In this document: positions 12,727-25,000 of the stretch, piece after piece
How positions within the stretch are numbered: the first letter of the stretch is position 1
Layout of the letters: each line of letters begins with the position of its first letter
Origin: Strongylocentrotus droebachiensis
Lineage: Eukaryota > Echinodermata > Echinoidea > Camarodonta > Strongylocentrotidae
DNA length: 64,000 bases
NCBI GenBank assembly: GCA_035222895.1
Contig: JAVYIG010002226.1
Span: 1-64,000 of the forward strand
Direction of reading: 5' to 3'
Program-made: the position numbers and the translations under genes
Notes under the pieces: model-generated
Databases searched by the model: none
What the model was told of the DNA's origin: nothing
The model's input: the letters and a program-made list of their open reading frames with translations, nothing else

Positions 12727-13471
12727 CCCTAATAAGGCCGGGGGGGGGTATCATGCCCCCCCCCCCTCCACGATTTTTCTGATTGTTCGGGAACGCATAT
12801 GGATGGCGTCTCGCCGCTCGCTGATTTTTTTCTTTCCAGGTCTCGAAAATTGGACCTACGGTTACAAGATTACGTGACCTTTTGTCTTTGCATGTCATCC
12901 CGAAAATCGCTCATTTACGTGATTTGTGTACAAACCATATGGAAAAGTTATTTTTCCTAAAAAAAGATCAAACATGGGTTATTGGGTCTTGTTAAAAGTT
13001 TAGGTGGTTGTTTTGGTCAAAATAGTTGAATTGTATTTAATAGAAATGAAATAAAACAACAAAAACAATCAAATACATAAGTACAACAAAACAATGAAAG
13101 ACATAAGAAATTATCAAAACAAGAGATAACATAAGGAATAAGCTGGCACTTCCAAATTTTGTCGTCGTATTATTATTCCGAATGGTCTAATGAATAAATG
13201 AAGTGAAAAATAATGCTTAAATATGAATAATATATGATTTATGGGTAAAAATGTGATTTGTATGACCTTATTTGCATAAATTACCATAAATATGCAAATG
13301 AGTAATTTTTCAAAACATTGAAATTATCATAGTATTCTATACACTTCACTTGACATGCGTGCAAATTTTCGCGGAGATCGGCCGCTTCACGGCCGAGATC
13401 TTATGGGGGCCATAATGCCCCCCCCCCCCCCGGCCGTACTAAGACCTCAAATAGCCCGGCCTTTTTTAGGG
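12727..13471. mobile_element. TTAA-type MITE with CCCTAA...GGG ends, copy 1
   Basis: Flanked by TTAA at 12723-12726 and 13472-13475. Terminal inverted repeats read CCCTAATAAGGCCGGG and, in reverse, CCCTAAAAAAGGCCGGG. Related copies occur at 58984-59727 (paralogous) and 38895-39605, with fragments at 30330-30790 and 32382-32411. The ends and TTAA target fit a piggyBac-like non-autonomous family, though Kolobok is possible. Length is 745 bp. Confidence 0.8.
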
Positions 13472-13475
13472 TTAA

Positions 13476-15031
13476 AGCAACTTAACCTTCTTTCTGAAAA
13501 TTATAACATTTTGCCTTTTCAATATTCATTTTCTTTTTTTAAAGCCTTGTAAAAATCGAAAAAGGTCATTTTTACCTTATTTGTTTCCATTTTATCGCAG
13601 ATTTTTCCGGTGAATTCTTGATATTTCTTTTTTTCTTTCAAGAATCGCTTACCAAATTTTGTAAATTTTAGTCGCAAAATAAAGCATTCAATGAGATCTT
13701 TCATAACAAATACAAATTAAACATGTGTAATGTACTCTTATTTCGGGGTTGCTCTACCTACTAATATGAATGACCTAACGAATTTTGTGGTTATGCGCTG
13801 TTAAAGAGTGCCTACTTAGTGTTACCTTTAATATATTAATTTAAAAGTAGTGACAACGGTATACCTTACACGTAGGAAAGAGTCTACAATTTCTTTAAAT
13901 TTACGTTTTTGGGGTGAAAGTAACAATAAATTAACCCTATTTAATCATATTGATATCCCTCGCCTAATAAATGTTACATTACTACTTCGTCAGAGTGGCT
14001 TCACAGTGCCACTTTTTTATATTTGTGCTCAAAGGTCTTAAGTAATTATTTACATTTTGTGAATATTAAAAAGTCATCAATATGCATGTACAAAATGACC
14101 AAAGTATACTAATTAAAACAGCAACAACAACATCACACCACATTTATTTAGACTCACAATTTATTTTTAGTGTAAATGAATGACTTGACCAACTTTGAAT
14201 TCATAGGACTACTTGATAACATATAGTGCCTAGTGACACTTTCAATATATGTACAATATGGTTTCAAAAGTGTGGATACATGTTCACCTTCTACAGAAAA
14301 TAAGCCTAATAATATGAATTTTTGGCTCAGTTCATCACAACCTTAACTGTTGGCCTAACAAACGTTGAACTATCATGTGCCACAGTGCTACATAGTGCTA
14401 CTTTTAAGGCTGTTATATTGCAAATCCTAATAGAGGATGAATTGTAATTTCCGTGCCAAAACTCTAGGTATAAAACATGCACATTTTAGCACTTTTGGAA
14501 AATATATAATGAAAATCAATGTTCAACCTCAATTATATATCCAACAACTATTTAATCTAACTCGTAACTGATCGTATTGGGCCTTGTATAAACATTAACT
14601 TATAAGAAAAGCATTGAGAAAAGAAAAACAAAACCTAATATATTATTCCATATGTCATTTAAAAACACCTCACATTGTTTTATTTAACACTTGGTCATAA
14701 AGTGGTTTTCATGCTTTGATAACTTGATATAGAGAAATATCAAGCTGTTTATTTTGACACAGTTTGAAATGTTGTTAAAATCTTAATCCACTATACACTC
14801 AAAGAAAACAAAAGAAAACACAATATTCATATAGTTCCATCAAAGAGAACTCATACTGCCAAATATCTTGCTCATTAGAGGGCAGGTTCAAATCCCGATG
14901 ATTCCAAGATTGTATTTGACTTTTTTTCAAATACAGATCGATCAATCGATCTGAATTAATGGGCATAAGCCACAAATATTTTTAAACAATCGAAATTTCT
15001 CCCAGGAAGCGTTACATCTATTTAAAATAAA
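13476..15031. other. Non-coding stretch between MITE and LTR element
   Basis: The first ~560 bp match copy B. The part from ~14036 to 15031 is specific to copy A and shows no recognisable feature. Confidence 0.4.
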
Positions 15032-16033
15032 TGAAGCGATCCACGGCGAGACGGCCCGGTGGCCAAAGCCGCCCCGCCTAGTACCGACTCAGAAAATGTT
15101 AAAGTATAACTTTAGTTCTTGAAGTGTAGAAAACGAAGATAAATCAAAGTCACTAAAACAAATTCATGATTGGAGTTGAAGATTTATTAAAATAAACGTA
15201 GAATTAATAAATCACGAAGTTCATGTTTTGGGGCTGGGCAACCCAATTGAAGCAAATTAGCAACTCATGTCGGTATCGTAACGGAAAAGAGGTCCCGCTC
15301 CAGAGACGCAACTCGGTTTTTATATCCCCCCCCCCCCCGAACTGACACGCCTCGTCCTCCCAAAAATTGAGGCGTGTCACACAGACGCTTTGCGTAATAT
15401 CAATCCACCCATAATTAGTTTCCGCATTAAAAGGTCCTATATTTCTTGGCGAATTTACCCCCACGGATATAAGGCGCTCCGGATGATCCGCATCTCTATT
15501 CCTCGCATACTTCTTTCACGCACCCACCTGGGTCTCTTACATTCTAATCTTTTAAACAAGAGATGCAAATCACCCGGAGACCCAACAACCCTGGAAATTA
15601 ATTCAATGAATATCAAAAGGGATAAATGTTGCTATGTCCGTCCACACTAGCGAGCCCACATGCTTCTGGCTATTACACACCTGTAATCCTCACTTCCCCT
15701 CTCATACTATTTCGATAGTGTGAACAGACCCGGCAACAAGGTAAAACCCTTCCAATTGTAATACAAATCTATTTCCCAAATTTGCCTAATTAAATTTAAG
15801 TCAACTGTGGAGACACGCCCAGCGACACCTAATCCAATCGGCCAAGCCGAAAAAGTAGAGCCAAAATTAAGAGCGCAACGTCTCTGAACAGGTGTTAAAA
15901 ATAGCATACAAGGAATTCACCATGTATGTTTGTAAAAATAGTTCTAGCGAAATCTACCAGGAATTTGCCTTGTACATGTACGTCAATGAACTTTTGAGGA
16001 AAACGTAAACACAAGAATATCCATATCATTACA
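15032..16033 (-). repeat. 3' LTR of the gypsy-like element
   Basis: Left-hand LTR, 1002 bp, nearly identical over its length to 20291-21285, including a poly-C tract that differs in length. Since the element is on the minus strand, this is its 3' LTR. Confidence 0.88.
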
Positions 16034-16338
16034 AACTCCCCTACTGAAACGATCTGTCCCATAAGATCGCAACAAAAAAAACCAACAAAAAAAATAGAAA
16101 TTCTCGTCATATATACGTTCCCCTCCAAGGTACACACACGTACATGACTGCCCAGCCCTAAACATTTACAATAACTTCATATACATCATATAAAGCCAAC
16201 ATGGCTTCTAAATTACAATTTGTAAACACACATATCAAACTGTTAATCCAACTCACAAAAATACCCACTAGTTCAAACATACATAGAAATATCACCCCCC
16301 ATTAATGACACCCTTTGCATATTAAAACAGCATGTCAA

Positions 16339-17498
16339 TATTTTGCAAGTAAATGCACAACCTTAATGCAATAGTCAATTAAACAAACCCTCAAACTCCA
16401 AAACTCCTCGAGTGTCCTATTCCTGCATGGTTAACAAAAACGCCCAAATTTCCCTACAGCAGACTATGAAACCTACTACTATCAAGTCTCCAACTACTTG
16501 TAATTATAGCCTGAAACCGTTTGCGAAGCTTAGGGAAGTGTCACAACCCCGGCGGTCAGAGCCGGATACCCCAGACCTCATCCAACCGGTTGTTGGGACT
16601 TCTCCTGCCACTTGTAAACATCCATATGTAATCAGACATTACTTAAAAATTGAAATATACTAGTGAAAATACATGCACCTTCTCCGAACACTGGAATAGA
16701 CAACGATACGTGTAACTGGAAAAATATTTTGCAAGTAAATGCACAACCTTAATGCAATAGTCAATTAAACAAACCCTCAAACTCCAAAACTCCTCGAGTG
16801 TCCTATTCCTGCATGGTTAACAAAAACGCCCAAATTTCCCTACAGCAGACTATGAAACCTACTACTATCAAGTCTCCAACTACTTGTAATTATAGCCTGA
16901 AACCGTTTGCGAAGCTTAGGGAAGTGTCACAACCCCGGCGGTCAGAGCCGGATACCCCAGACCTCATCCAACCGGTTGTTGGGACTTCTCCTGCCACTTG
17001 TAAACATCCATATGTAATCAGACATTACTTAAAAATTGAAATATACTAGTGAAAATACATGCACCTTCTCCGAACACTGGAATAGACAACGATACGTGTA
17101 ACTGGAAAAATATTTTGCAAGTAAATGCACAACCTTAATGCAATAGTCAATTAAACAAACCCTCAAACTCCAAAACTCCTCGAGTGTCCTATTCCTGCAT
17201 GGTTAACAAAAACGCCCAAATTTCCCTACAGCAGACTATGAAACCTACTACTATCAAGTCTCCAACTACTTGTAATTATAGCCTGAAACCGTTTGCGAAG
17301 CTTAGGGAAGTGTCACAACCCCGGCGGTCAGAGCCGGATACCCCAGACCTCATCCAACCGGTTGTTGGGACTTCTCCTGCCACTTGTAAACATCCATATG
17401 TAATCAGACATTACTTAAAAATTGAAATATACTAGTGAAAATACATGCACCTTCTCCGAACACTGGAATAGACAACGATACGTGTAACTGGAAAAATA
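16339..17498. repeat. 386-bp tandem triplication inside the LTR element
   Basis: Three head-to-tail units of 386 bp appear identical by eye. They start at TTTTGCAAGTAAATGC and end at GTGTAACTGGAAAAATA. Each contains the same 83-codon open frame on the plus strand, antisense to the element. The open frame has no recognisable domain and is most simply a by-product of the repeat. Confidence 0.9.
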
Positions 17499-17797
17499 TA
17501 AAAAATTGTAATATGCAGACCTATGGAATATACAACCAATTTCAACACGCAATTAGGCAAAAATCACCATAACCATAAATGACCCCAACTTAGCTATGAC
17601 CGAATAAGAACATGACTCATAAAATCAGGACGGGTGCCCAGCCCTAAAACAGTAAAATTTGATAATTAAAATTATTAACTCTCCAATTTGATGTAAACGA
17701 CTAATTACCGTGATAATTAACCGTCAATATTACGGTCACTTCAATAAAAATACGAAATATCCGACTGTACATAGAATATCTCAAAATTTGTGGATAA

Positions 17798-18903
17798 TCA
17801 GCGCAAAACTGATTTTGGTAAATTAAAAGGGTTAGAATGTCTACCCTTAGTTTGTCTTTGCGACCTTCTTGGGATGGCACCATCCTGATTCCCTGGAACA
17901 TTAACATTATCATCTCCGGCTCGCCCTGCTACATCCTCCCCTACTGGATCTATACCTACTTTATCAAAATTAGGAACCAACACATACTCTCCCATGTATT
18001 TATCTTGTTGTTTACGAGGACATACTTTATCATGTACATGTACATCAGTGAAATTAGGATCAAACCTAAAATTATCCTCATTTAACTCTACCGCCTCTGT
18101 GTCAGAGGGCACTACTCTTAACAATTTACGATTAATCACCTTTACTTCACCTCCATTAATGGGTCGAACATGATAGACATCTTAGTGGTCATTATGCCAG
18201 ATAACTAAATATAACTTATCCAAATAGACATCCTCTAACTTATGCCTCTTATCAAATGCACATCTCTTTACTAACAAACCATCTTTCAATGAAAGGCGAG
18301 ACCAATGAGTCAACCATGATTTAACATTATCAGGTTCTGAAGGATGTTTGAAGTATTCATCACCGGGTGCCCAATTCTGGGACCACCGCTCCCATACAAA
18401 CTTCAGTTCGGGGTCTTCTTTCTGCATTTGGATTAACTGATCTTTTGTGTAAGATGGAAATATGCCAGAAGAGCTAGGCTCTGCAAACGACTGTTGGTCA
18501 GGATTGTCACTATGCACACGTACAGGGGAACTACAAGTATTTAATTGTACTTTAACAGATGAGGATTGAACACAATTAGCAATAACATCTTCGATATCCT
18601 CTTCCGATACATCTGTAAATATGGGATATCGACTTAATTATCTAGTGTTTCAGAATAACATCGTAACTCTTTACGTGCCGGCCCCTCCAAATGAGCCTTG
18701 ATCACACTGACCTTTTGGGTCTCTAAAATTTGTGACTGTTCACAATATAGGTCAACCTCTTCTAACCAATCTTCTAATAACATACCACCCTGCCCTGAAA
18801 ATCTATCTAACCTAGCGGTTGTCCTACCAGTAGGTGTAATCCGGATACCCTGTATGGCTTCGGTAAAACCCGTTACCAAATCTTTGACTAACTCTTCAGC
18901 CAT
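17798..18903 (-). pseudogene. gag/pol remnants of the LTR element (fossil)
   Basis: Three separate remnants of the element's own coding region survive in order: a gag-like N-terminal piece near 18634-18903, a piece of pol between RNase H and integrase near 18182-18517, and the integrase C-terminal tail near 17798-18139 with its RRSQRQTKGRHSNPF-type ending. The assignment to Ty3/gypsy rests on these pieces and on the LTR structure. Not functional. Confidence 0.65.
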
Positions 18904-20290
18904 AATTATTATTATCTATTGTAAATATTATTAAGTAATTAGTCTAATATGAACATTAAGGCAAGGGATGCAACCTCTGTTACCATATAAAGCATAAAAC
19001 CACTAAATACTGCTTACCTTAATTTTTGGAAGAGATGTATACTAGGCGAGCCAGAGTGAAACCAGAACCATATTCTTAGTTACCATATGTATATATGAAA
19101 AAAAAACACCTTCACTACTGTTCTCGTTTACAAGGATTATATAAATTTACCAGTCAATTAATGAATTATTCCGTCAGATAATACACTAAATGTTCTGAGT
19201 AATGGTATACATCAAAAGACGTATCTAATTGTATATAATGCCATACGCAACAAGGCATAGAAGTAATTATCATATATAGATAAAGTGTTCTAAATTCAAG
19301 ACATACCAGAGATGTCAATCCGCTGCCTGCATCCGTCACCCTCAGAAATACTCCCTCCTAGTGATGTCTGAACACGCCTTATATCGCCGTAGATACACAG
19401 TCTTGCAGACCCTCTCGATGGCGATGATGTTGTGTCGCGTCGATGTAGTTGACTGCAAGACTTCACGTCTACGGAGATCACAGGACGAACCGTTAGGCTA
19501 CGCAGAAAACCCGTAGACCAGCTACGAGACCAGCTGAACGTACCTAGTTTCCCGGCACCGCGGCCTTCTAATTCACCGGAACGATGCAAGCATGCAACAC
19601 TGAAGGCATGTGCCGCCGACCATGAATGGAGTGACGATATCACCTCCCCGCTGACACAAGCAGCGAGCCCCTTCAAGATGACACCCACGCAGCCCTAAAC
19701 ACTATGAACATGACAGACAATGAAAGCGGACAAAATATACAGTTCCTCAGGTAGACAAAGGGACATCCCTTCACTGCTATTATGTAAAAATGTGTAGAAC
19801 AGGTGTCACATGCATATTCACCTGTTCTACACATTTTTACAGAATAGCAGTGAAGGGAGACCTTTGTCTACCTGAGGAACTGTATATTTTGTCCGCTTTT
19901 ATTGTCTGTCATGTTCATAGTGAAAGTACTACCGTTTTCCCAGCATAAAAGAATCACCAGCTACGCTTCCACCGTCGCTTCGTCGCGCTGTAGCTCTGCG
20001 GAAATAAGCTCCTGGGCCCCCTCGTCAGGAGACCACCAGCAGAAGAAAATTTCACTCCTCTCAATACTCTTCGATGCTGAGCGGCCGACAATAAAAAAAG
20101 TTAGTTCGAAGCCCAGGGGTTCTTGGACTCCGTCCTCGTGACAACCCCAACAGATCCACATATAACTAGTTGACGGACGTGAGCTTAAAAAATCTCTGCA
20201 GCTCTCCGCTGACGTCGCTAATATATCTTGAAGTTCAATGGTAATGGTTGAAGTAATAAACAAGTGTCGCACCCCATCCGTACTACCAAT
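18904..20290 (-). other. Leader region of the LTR element
   Basis: Between the gag remnant and the 5' LTR. It contains the CACTA MITE at 19700-19922. Open frames at 19296-19688 and 19961-20272 (minus) match no family I recognise and are probably untranslated leader sequence. Confidence 0.4.
19700..19922. mobile_element. CACTA-type foldback MITE, 223 bp
   Basis: An almost perfect inverted repeat: arms 19700-19805 and 19819-19922 with a 13-nt loop. It begins CACTATGAAC and ends GTTCATAGTG. AAA occurs immediately outside both ends (19697-19699, 19923-19925). CACTA termini plus a 3-bp duplication are the hallmarks of the CACTA/EnSpm superfamily. It is nested in the LTR element, so it is younger than that insertion. 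A transcript would fold into a ~105-bp hairpin. Confidence 0.8.
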
Positions 20291-21285
20291 TGAAGCGATC
20301 CACGGCGAGACGGCCCGGTGGCAAAAGCCGCCCCGCCTAGTACCGACTCAGAAAATGTTAAAGTATAACTATAGTTCTTGAAGTGTAGAAAACGAAGATA
20401 AATCAAAGTCAATAAAACAAATTCATGATTGGAGTTGAAGATTTATTAAAATAAACGTAGAATTAATAAATCACGAAGTTCATGTTTTGGGGCTGGGCAA
20501 CCCAATTGAAGCAAATTAGCAACTCATGTCGGTATCGTAACGGAAAAGAGGTCCCGCTCCAGAGATGCAACTCGGTTTTTATATCCCCCCGAACTGACAT
20601 GCCTCGTCCTCCCAAAAATTGAGGCGTGTCACACAGACGCTTTGCGTAATATCAATCCACCCATAATTAGTTTCCGCATTAAAAGGTCCTATATTTCTTG
20701 GCGAATTTACCCCCACGGATATAAGGCGCTCCGGATGATCCGCATCTCTATTCCTCGCATACTTCTTTCACGCACCCACCTGGGTCTCTTACATTCTAAT
20801 CTTTCAAACAAGAGATGCAAATCACCCGGAGACCCAACAACCCTGGAAATTAATTCAATGAATATCAAAAGGGATAAATGTTGCTATGTCCGTCCACACT
20901 AGCGAGCCCACATGCTTCTGGCTATTACACACCTGTAATCCTCACTTCCCCTCTCATACTATTTCGATAGTGTGAACAGACCCGGCAACAAGGAAAAACC
21001 CTTCCAATTGTAATACAAATCTATTTCCCAAATTTGCCTAATTAAATTTAAGTCAACTGTGGAGACACGCCCAGCGAAACCTAATCCAATCGGCCAAGCC
21101 GAAAAAGTAGAGCCAAAATTAAGAGCGCAACGTCTCTGAACAGGTGTTAAAAATAGCATACAAGGAATTCACCATGTATGTTTGTAAAAATAGTTCTAGC
21201 GAAATCTACCAGGAATTTGCCTTGTACATGTACGTCAATGAACTTTTGAGGAAAACGTAAACACGAGAATATCCATATCATTACA
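20291..21285 (-). repeat. 5' LTR of the gypsy-like element
   Basis: Right-hand LTR, 995 bp, partner of 15032-16033. In element orientation this is the 5' LTR and would carry the promoter. Confidence 0.88.
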
Positions 21286-21390
21286 AATAAATATTGACCT
21301 AATGGCGAAGTAATGAATATTAACGTCCGAATGATTCAGGAAAGTTTAGGTGTTTGTTTCTAGCTCATTGTGACTGTGCCATATGGACCA

Positions 21391-21520
21391 GAGATGGCCT
21401 GGTGGTAGAGTCACTGTCCGCCAAGCAGTAGATGACAGGATCAAAGTCCTTGTTCGTGTTGGTTATAATACGCACAACCAGCCGGCCCGTGTATTGTTGT
21501 ATTTTGGGGTCTAAGATGAA
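21391..21520 (+). mobile_element. tRNA-derived SINE fragment
   Basis: An A-box-like TGGCCTGGTGGTAGAG is followed about 35 bp later by a B-box-like GGATCAAAGTCC. The body then reads GTGTTGGTTATAATACGC, a stretch that recurs inverted at 54135-54165. It lies in copy-A-specific DNA beside the LTR element. Confidence 0.5.
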
Positions 21521-21710
21521 CTTCATGGCAATTTTAGGTTCTAAAAGGGCACTAGAAATGTCATAAATAGGAATAGGAGCAATAACCATGCACTGTATAG
21601 GCATTCGCAGTCTTAAACACGAACTCAACTATCCCCTTGATGACTGGGAGCTTGTGATCGAATAATGTTAGATCATATCATGGGACATTGCACCTACATA
21701 CTACATCTGT

Positions 21711-22084
21711 TTATTGTTTTTCAATGAAAATAATATCCCATTCCATTAAAACAAGATGACTTTGAACATGTATGTTTAAATCTTCTTCGTCCGGAAGCTT
21801 TTCTTCATTCAGAAATTCTAGAACGCTCTCTACGAGTGAAGTGGGTGCAGTCCGTCGAAAATCTACCACTCCTGTATACAAATCCAGCAAGGCGTTGCCC
21901 TCAGCATCAATTTCGTTAATTGCGGAAGAAAAATCCACACTAGTCGGCAGATGATACACTTTGTGCTTTGGTCCCATTCCAGTCAGCATCTCGACAATCG
22001 TTTGCGAAGAGATTAAATAACTTCCCTCGAATGCAGGGTGCAGCTCGGGGAAATTAACAATAATCCGATAACCGGCTCCCTTTT
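21711..22084 (-). CDS. HNMT-like A, exon 3
   Basis: Terminal exon, 374 nt. The acceptor TTACAACAG precedes it, and it runs from KGAGYRIIVNFPELH to the stop after IIFIEKQ. Copy B's equivalent differs at about 11 of 123 residues. Confidence 0.85.
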
Positions 22085-25000
22085 CTGTTGTAAGAAAAAA
22101 CATAATTAAGATAAACAGAAATAGTATGAAGTCAAATTGTGTGGAGCTTGAGTAATGTCGTTACCCCCATCTTCAATAACTAGATGAAGAAAACAAAGTC
22201 ATTTAGGGATTGTTTAAATATCATTTAAACCCCTATATGTGCCAAAAGAGTAACGAGCCCGGGGCTAGCAATGAATCGCCATTATGTTCGGCTATTAAAC
22301 CAAACTAGATGTTATGACATGGAATACGAAAAAAAAATACTAACGAGAAACACAGTCCCTGGATCGAAATAATGTTTTACATGTCTGAGTGCTACATAAT
22401 ATGACCGTAGTAATAATTCGCCATTTTGGGGGGAACTGTTTTATTTTTAATATATTTCTGTTTTGTTTTGCTTCGGTATTAAGGAAATACACTGTTTCAT
22501 TATAAGTAAAGATTTGAGTCTATTTTTTTTATTTTTTATTTTAAACTATATAAATATTTTACAAATTAAATGGGACAAACAAATATAAAATCTATTGTCA
22601 GATGTACAAAGTACTGATAGGTACTTTTTGGCACTCTTACGACAAGCGTTTGGCAAGAAGTTGGCAACCTGTAAATCATTTGCACTGTATATTCATTTCA
22701 ATTTTTTTTTTTTTACTCCGGTTTTTCATATCTAATTTGATGTATTGCAGTGTGCCTCTAACTAACAAAGATTGGGGCATCTTTAAACAAAATTCTTACC
22801 AGACCGTATCACTATCATGAGACAGCCCTTCGGAGTCTGCTGGTCAACGAGATATCGGAACGTCTCTTTTAAATCGTCTGCGTAGTAGAGAGAGTTTACT
22901 GCACTGATAAAGTCGAATTTTCGCCCATTACAAGAAACATCACGGTCATGCTTGAATTGCTGTATCGTCTTGAGCTGCCAATCATACTGGACATCGTCTA
23001 AGATGGAATGAAGCTTGTAATGAGAGACATACGTCTCCGAAGGTTCAACTACGGTGTGGTGAATTGACGGGAAGTAAGGTTGAAGTTGTTTCAACAGAGC
23101 TGCTTCAAAGCTTCCTGTAAAATCAAAGAAAACATATACAATGTACATTTAGGCATACGATATGGTAGGGCAAACGTTATATGTACTGTCTTCATGTGTA
23201 TCTTTATCATATTAAAATACCTAAGATTTAGATTGATTTTAATGCGCAGGCGATTCGTTGTAATTGTGTATACAAAAATAATCGCACTTGATTTTAAAGC
23301 GACTTGGTAACATTGTTCAGACGAGAGAAAGTGGTGCTTAGGTAGTGACTTCAATGCTAGATGTACAATTAAAGACAATCGGAAAAATTGAGTGAAAACG
23401 GACCATTATTAATGATACAAATTGGGAAAAAATGAACTGATCGATTCCGTTGTTCTCCCAACCATATCATTACAATTGAATGACATTTTAGGTGAATGTA
23501 AATCGTCAAAAAGCAGTAGATTGGCTCGATACACACTATTCCAGACATTTAAGTGTTGACAGATTGTTAATAGCCTGTCTCATGTCTTTTTTTCATGAAA
23601 AAACGGTTGGGAAAATTCAAAAATGGTTGGGAAATTAGTGTTATTCACTGATAGAGGGTGTTGCACAGTGACGCCTTCAAAGAAAACCATAGTTATCTTA
23701 TTGGTTTGAGAATTTGTTCAGGATTGCTTGCATGCTAGAGGGTTAGTACAGTAGAAGGAAGATAATAAGTAACATTTTATGCACAAATCCGGACAAAAAT
23801 AAGGCAATTTTTCATCAACCTTCAACAATGTTACCGAGTCACTTTAAACACAGTTTACAGTTAACCTGCCGTCGACCCGCATTGGTCCGTTTATACCAGA
23901 GATATCTATAGAAAAAAGCTAGACATAGTGTTTTGTCTACATGTTCTTCCCTTTTACCACAGTCTGCTCTACCCGGGGGCGTTCCATAGTAGGCATAGCA
24001 GCATGTTGCTCTTGTTTTGAGCTCCGTTTTTGTGGTCAGGTTCTACGATGTTAAGTTCCGCAGTTTGATATAATTGGGAAAAAATGAACTGATCGATTCC
24101 GTTGTTCTCCCAACCATATCATTACAATTGAATGACATTTTAGGTGAATGTAAATCGTCAAAAAGCAGTAGATTGGCTCGATTCACACTATTCCAGACAT
24201 TTAAGTGTTGACAGATTTTTAATAGCCTGTCTCATGTCTTTTTTTCATGAAAAAACGGTTGGGAAAATTCAAAAATGGTTGGGAAATTAGTGTTATTCAC
24301 TGAATGAGGGTGTTGCACAGTGACGCCTTCAAAGAAAACCATAGTTATCTTATTGGTTTGAGAATTTGTTCAGGATTGCTTGCATGCTAGAGGGTTAGTA
24401 CAGTAAAAGGAAGATAATAAGTAACATTTTATGCACAAATCCGGACAAAAATAAGGCAATTTTTTCATCAACCTTCAACAATGTTACCGAGTCACTTTAA
24501 ACACAGTGTACAGTTAACCTGCCGTCGACCCGCATTGGTCCATTTATACCAGAGGGATCTATAGAAAAAAGCTAGACAGAGTGTTTTGTCTACATGTTTT
24601 TCCCTTTTACCACAGTCTGCTCTACCCGGGGGCGTTCCATAGTAGGCATAGCAGCATGTTGCTCTTGTTTTGAGCTCCGCTTTTGTGGTCAGGTTCTACG
24701 ATGTTAAGTTCCGCAGTTTGATATAATCACTTAATCAACAGTTTAATCGAAGGTTATAGATGATTCTGGACTAAACATCATGGCTGAAAAGCACCTCCTT
24801 ACGCCTGAGAAATCAGCAAAGTCTCAACAGAAGAATGTGAAAAAATGGCATATAATTACATGTTTGGAAAAGTAGTTGCTTGTTTCGAACCATTTCTTCG
24901 CTTTTGTAGGTTGATCTAATAGTGCAAAATAGTTGACCAAGGAAGATTTTCATTGGCTGTTAATTGTTTTTTTGTTTAAGGGCCATCAAAGTAAGTTTTT

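Larger units (their letters stand above)
10730..14035. repeat. Segmental duplication, copy A left part
   Basis: This segment is collinear with 57970-60280 in copy B: same order of the exon-like block, the CATCAT microsatellite, the AAATC-rich tract and the TTAA-type MITE. The homology then jumps: base ~14035 here continues at ~21595 (both correspond to ~60282 in copy B). About 7.5 kb, including the LTR element, is therefore present only in copy A. Confidence 0.85.
15032..21285 (-). mobile_element. Ty3/gypsy-like LTR element, broken fossil, young
   Basis: A 6.25-kb LTR element lies on the minus strand between two near-identical ~1-kb repeats. It is flanked on both sides by AATAAA, consistent with a 5-6 bp target duplication. 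The LTRs begin TG and end CA when read in element orientation. A purine-rich tract beside the left LTR fits a polypurine tract, and a TGGTAG stretch beside the right LTR is a possible primer site. Only short remnants of gag and pol are left and most of the coding interior is absent, so the element is broken by several breaks. LTR identity implies a recent insertion. It carries a CACTA MITE and a tandem triplication inside. It is missing from paralogous segment B. Confidence 0.85.

Noticed and set aside
16412-17435. Three identical 83-codon open frames as a gene family
   Set aside because: They are copies of one unit in a tandem triplication inside the LTR element, antisense to it, with no recognisable domain.
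19296-19688. 130-codon open frame in the LTR element leader
   Set aside because: No family signature, Ser/Arg-rich composition from GC-rich DNA, and a position in the untranslated leader.
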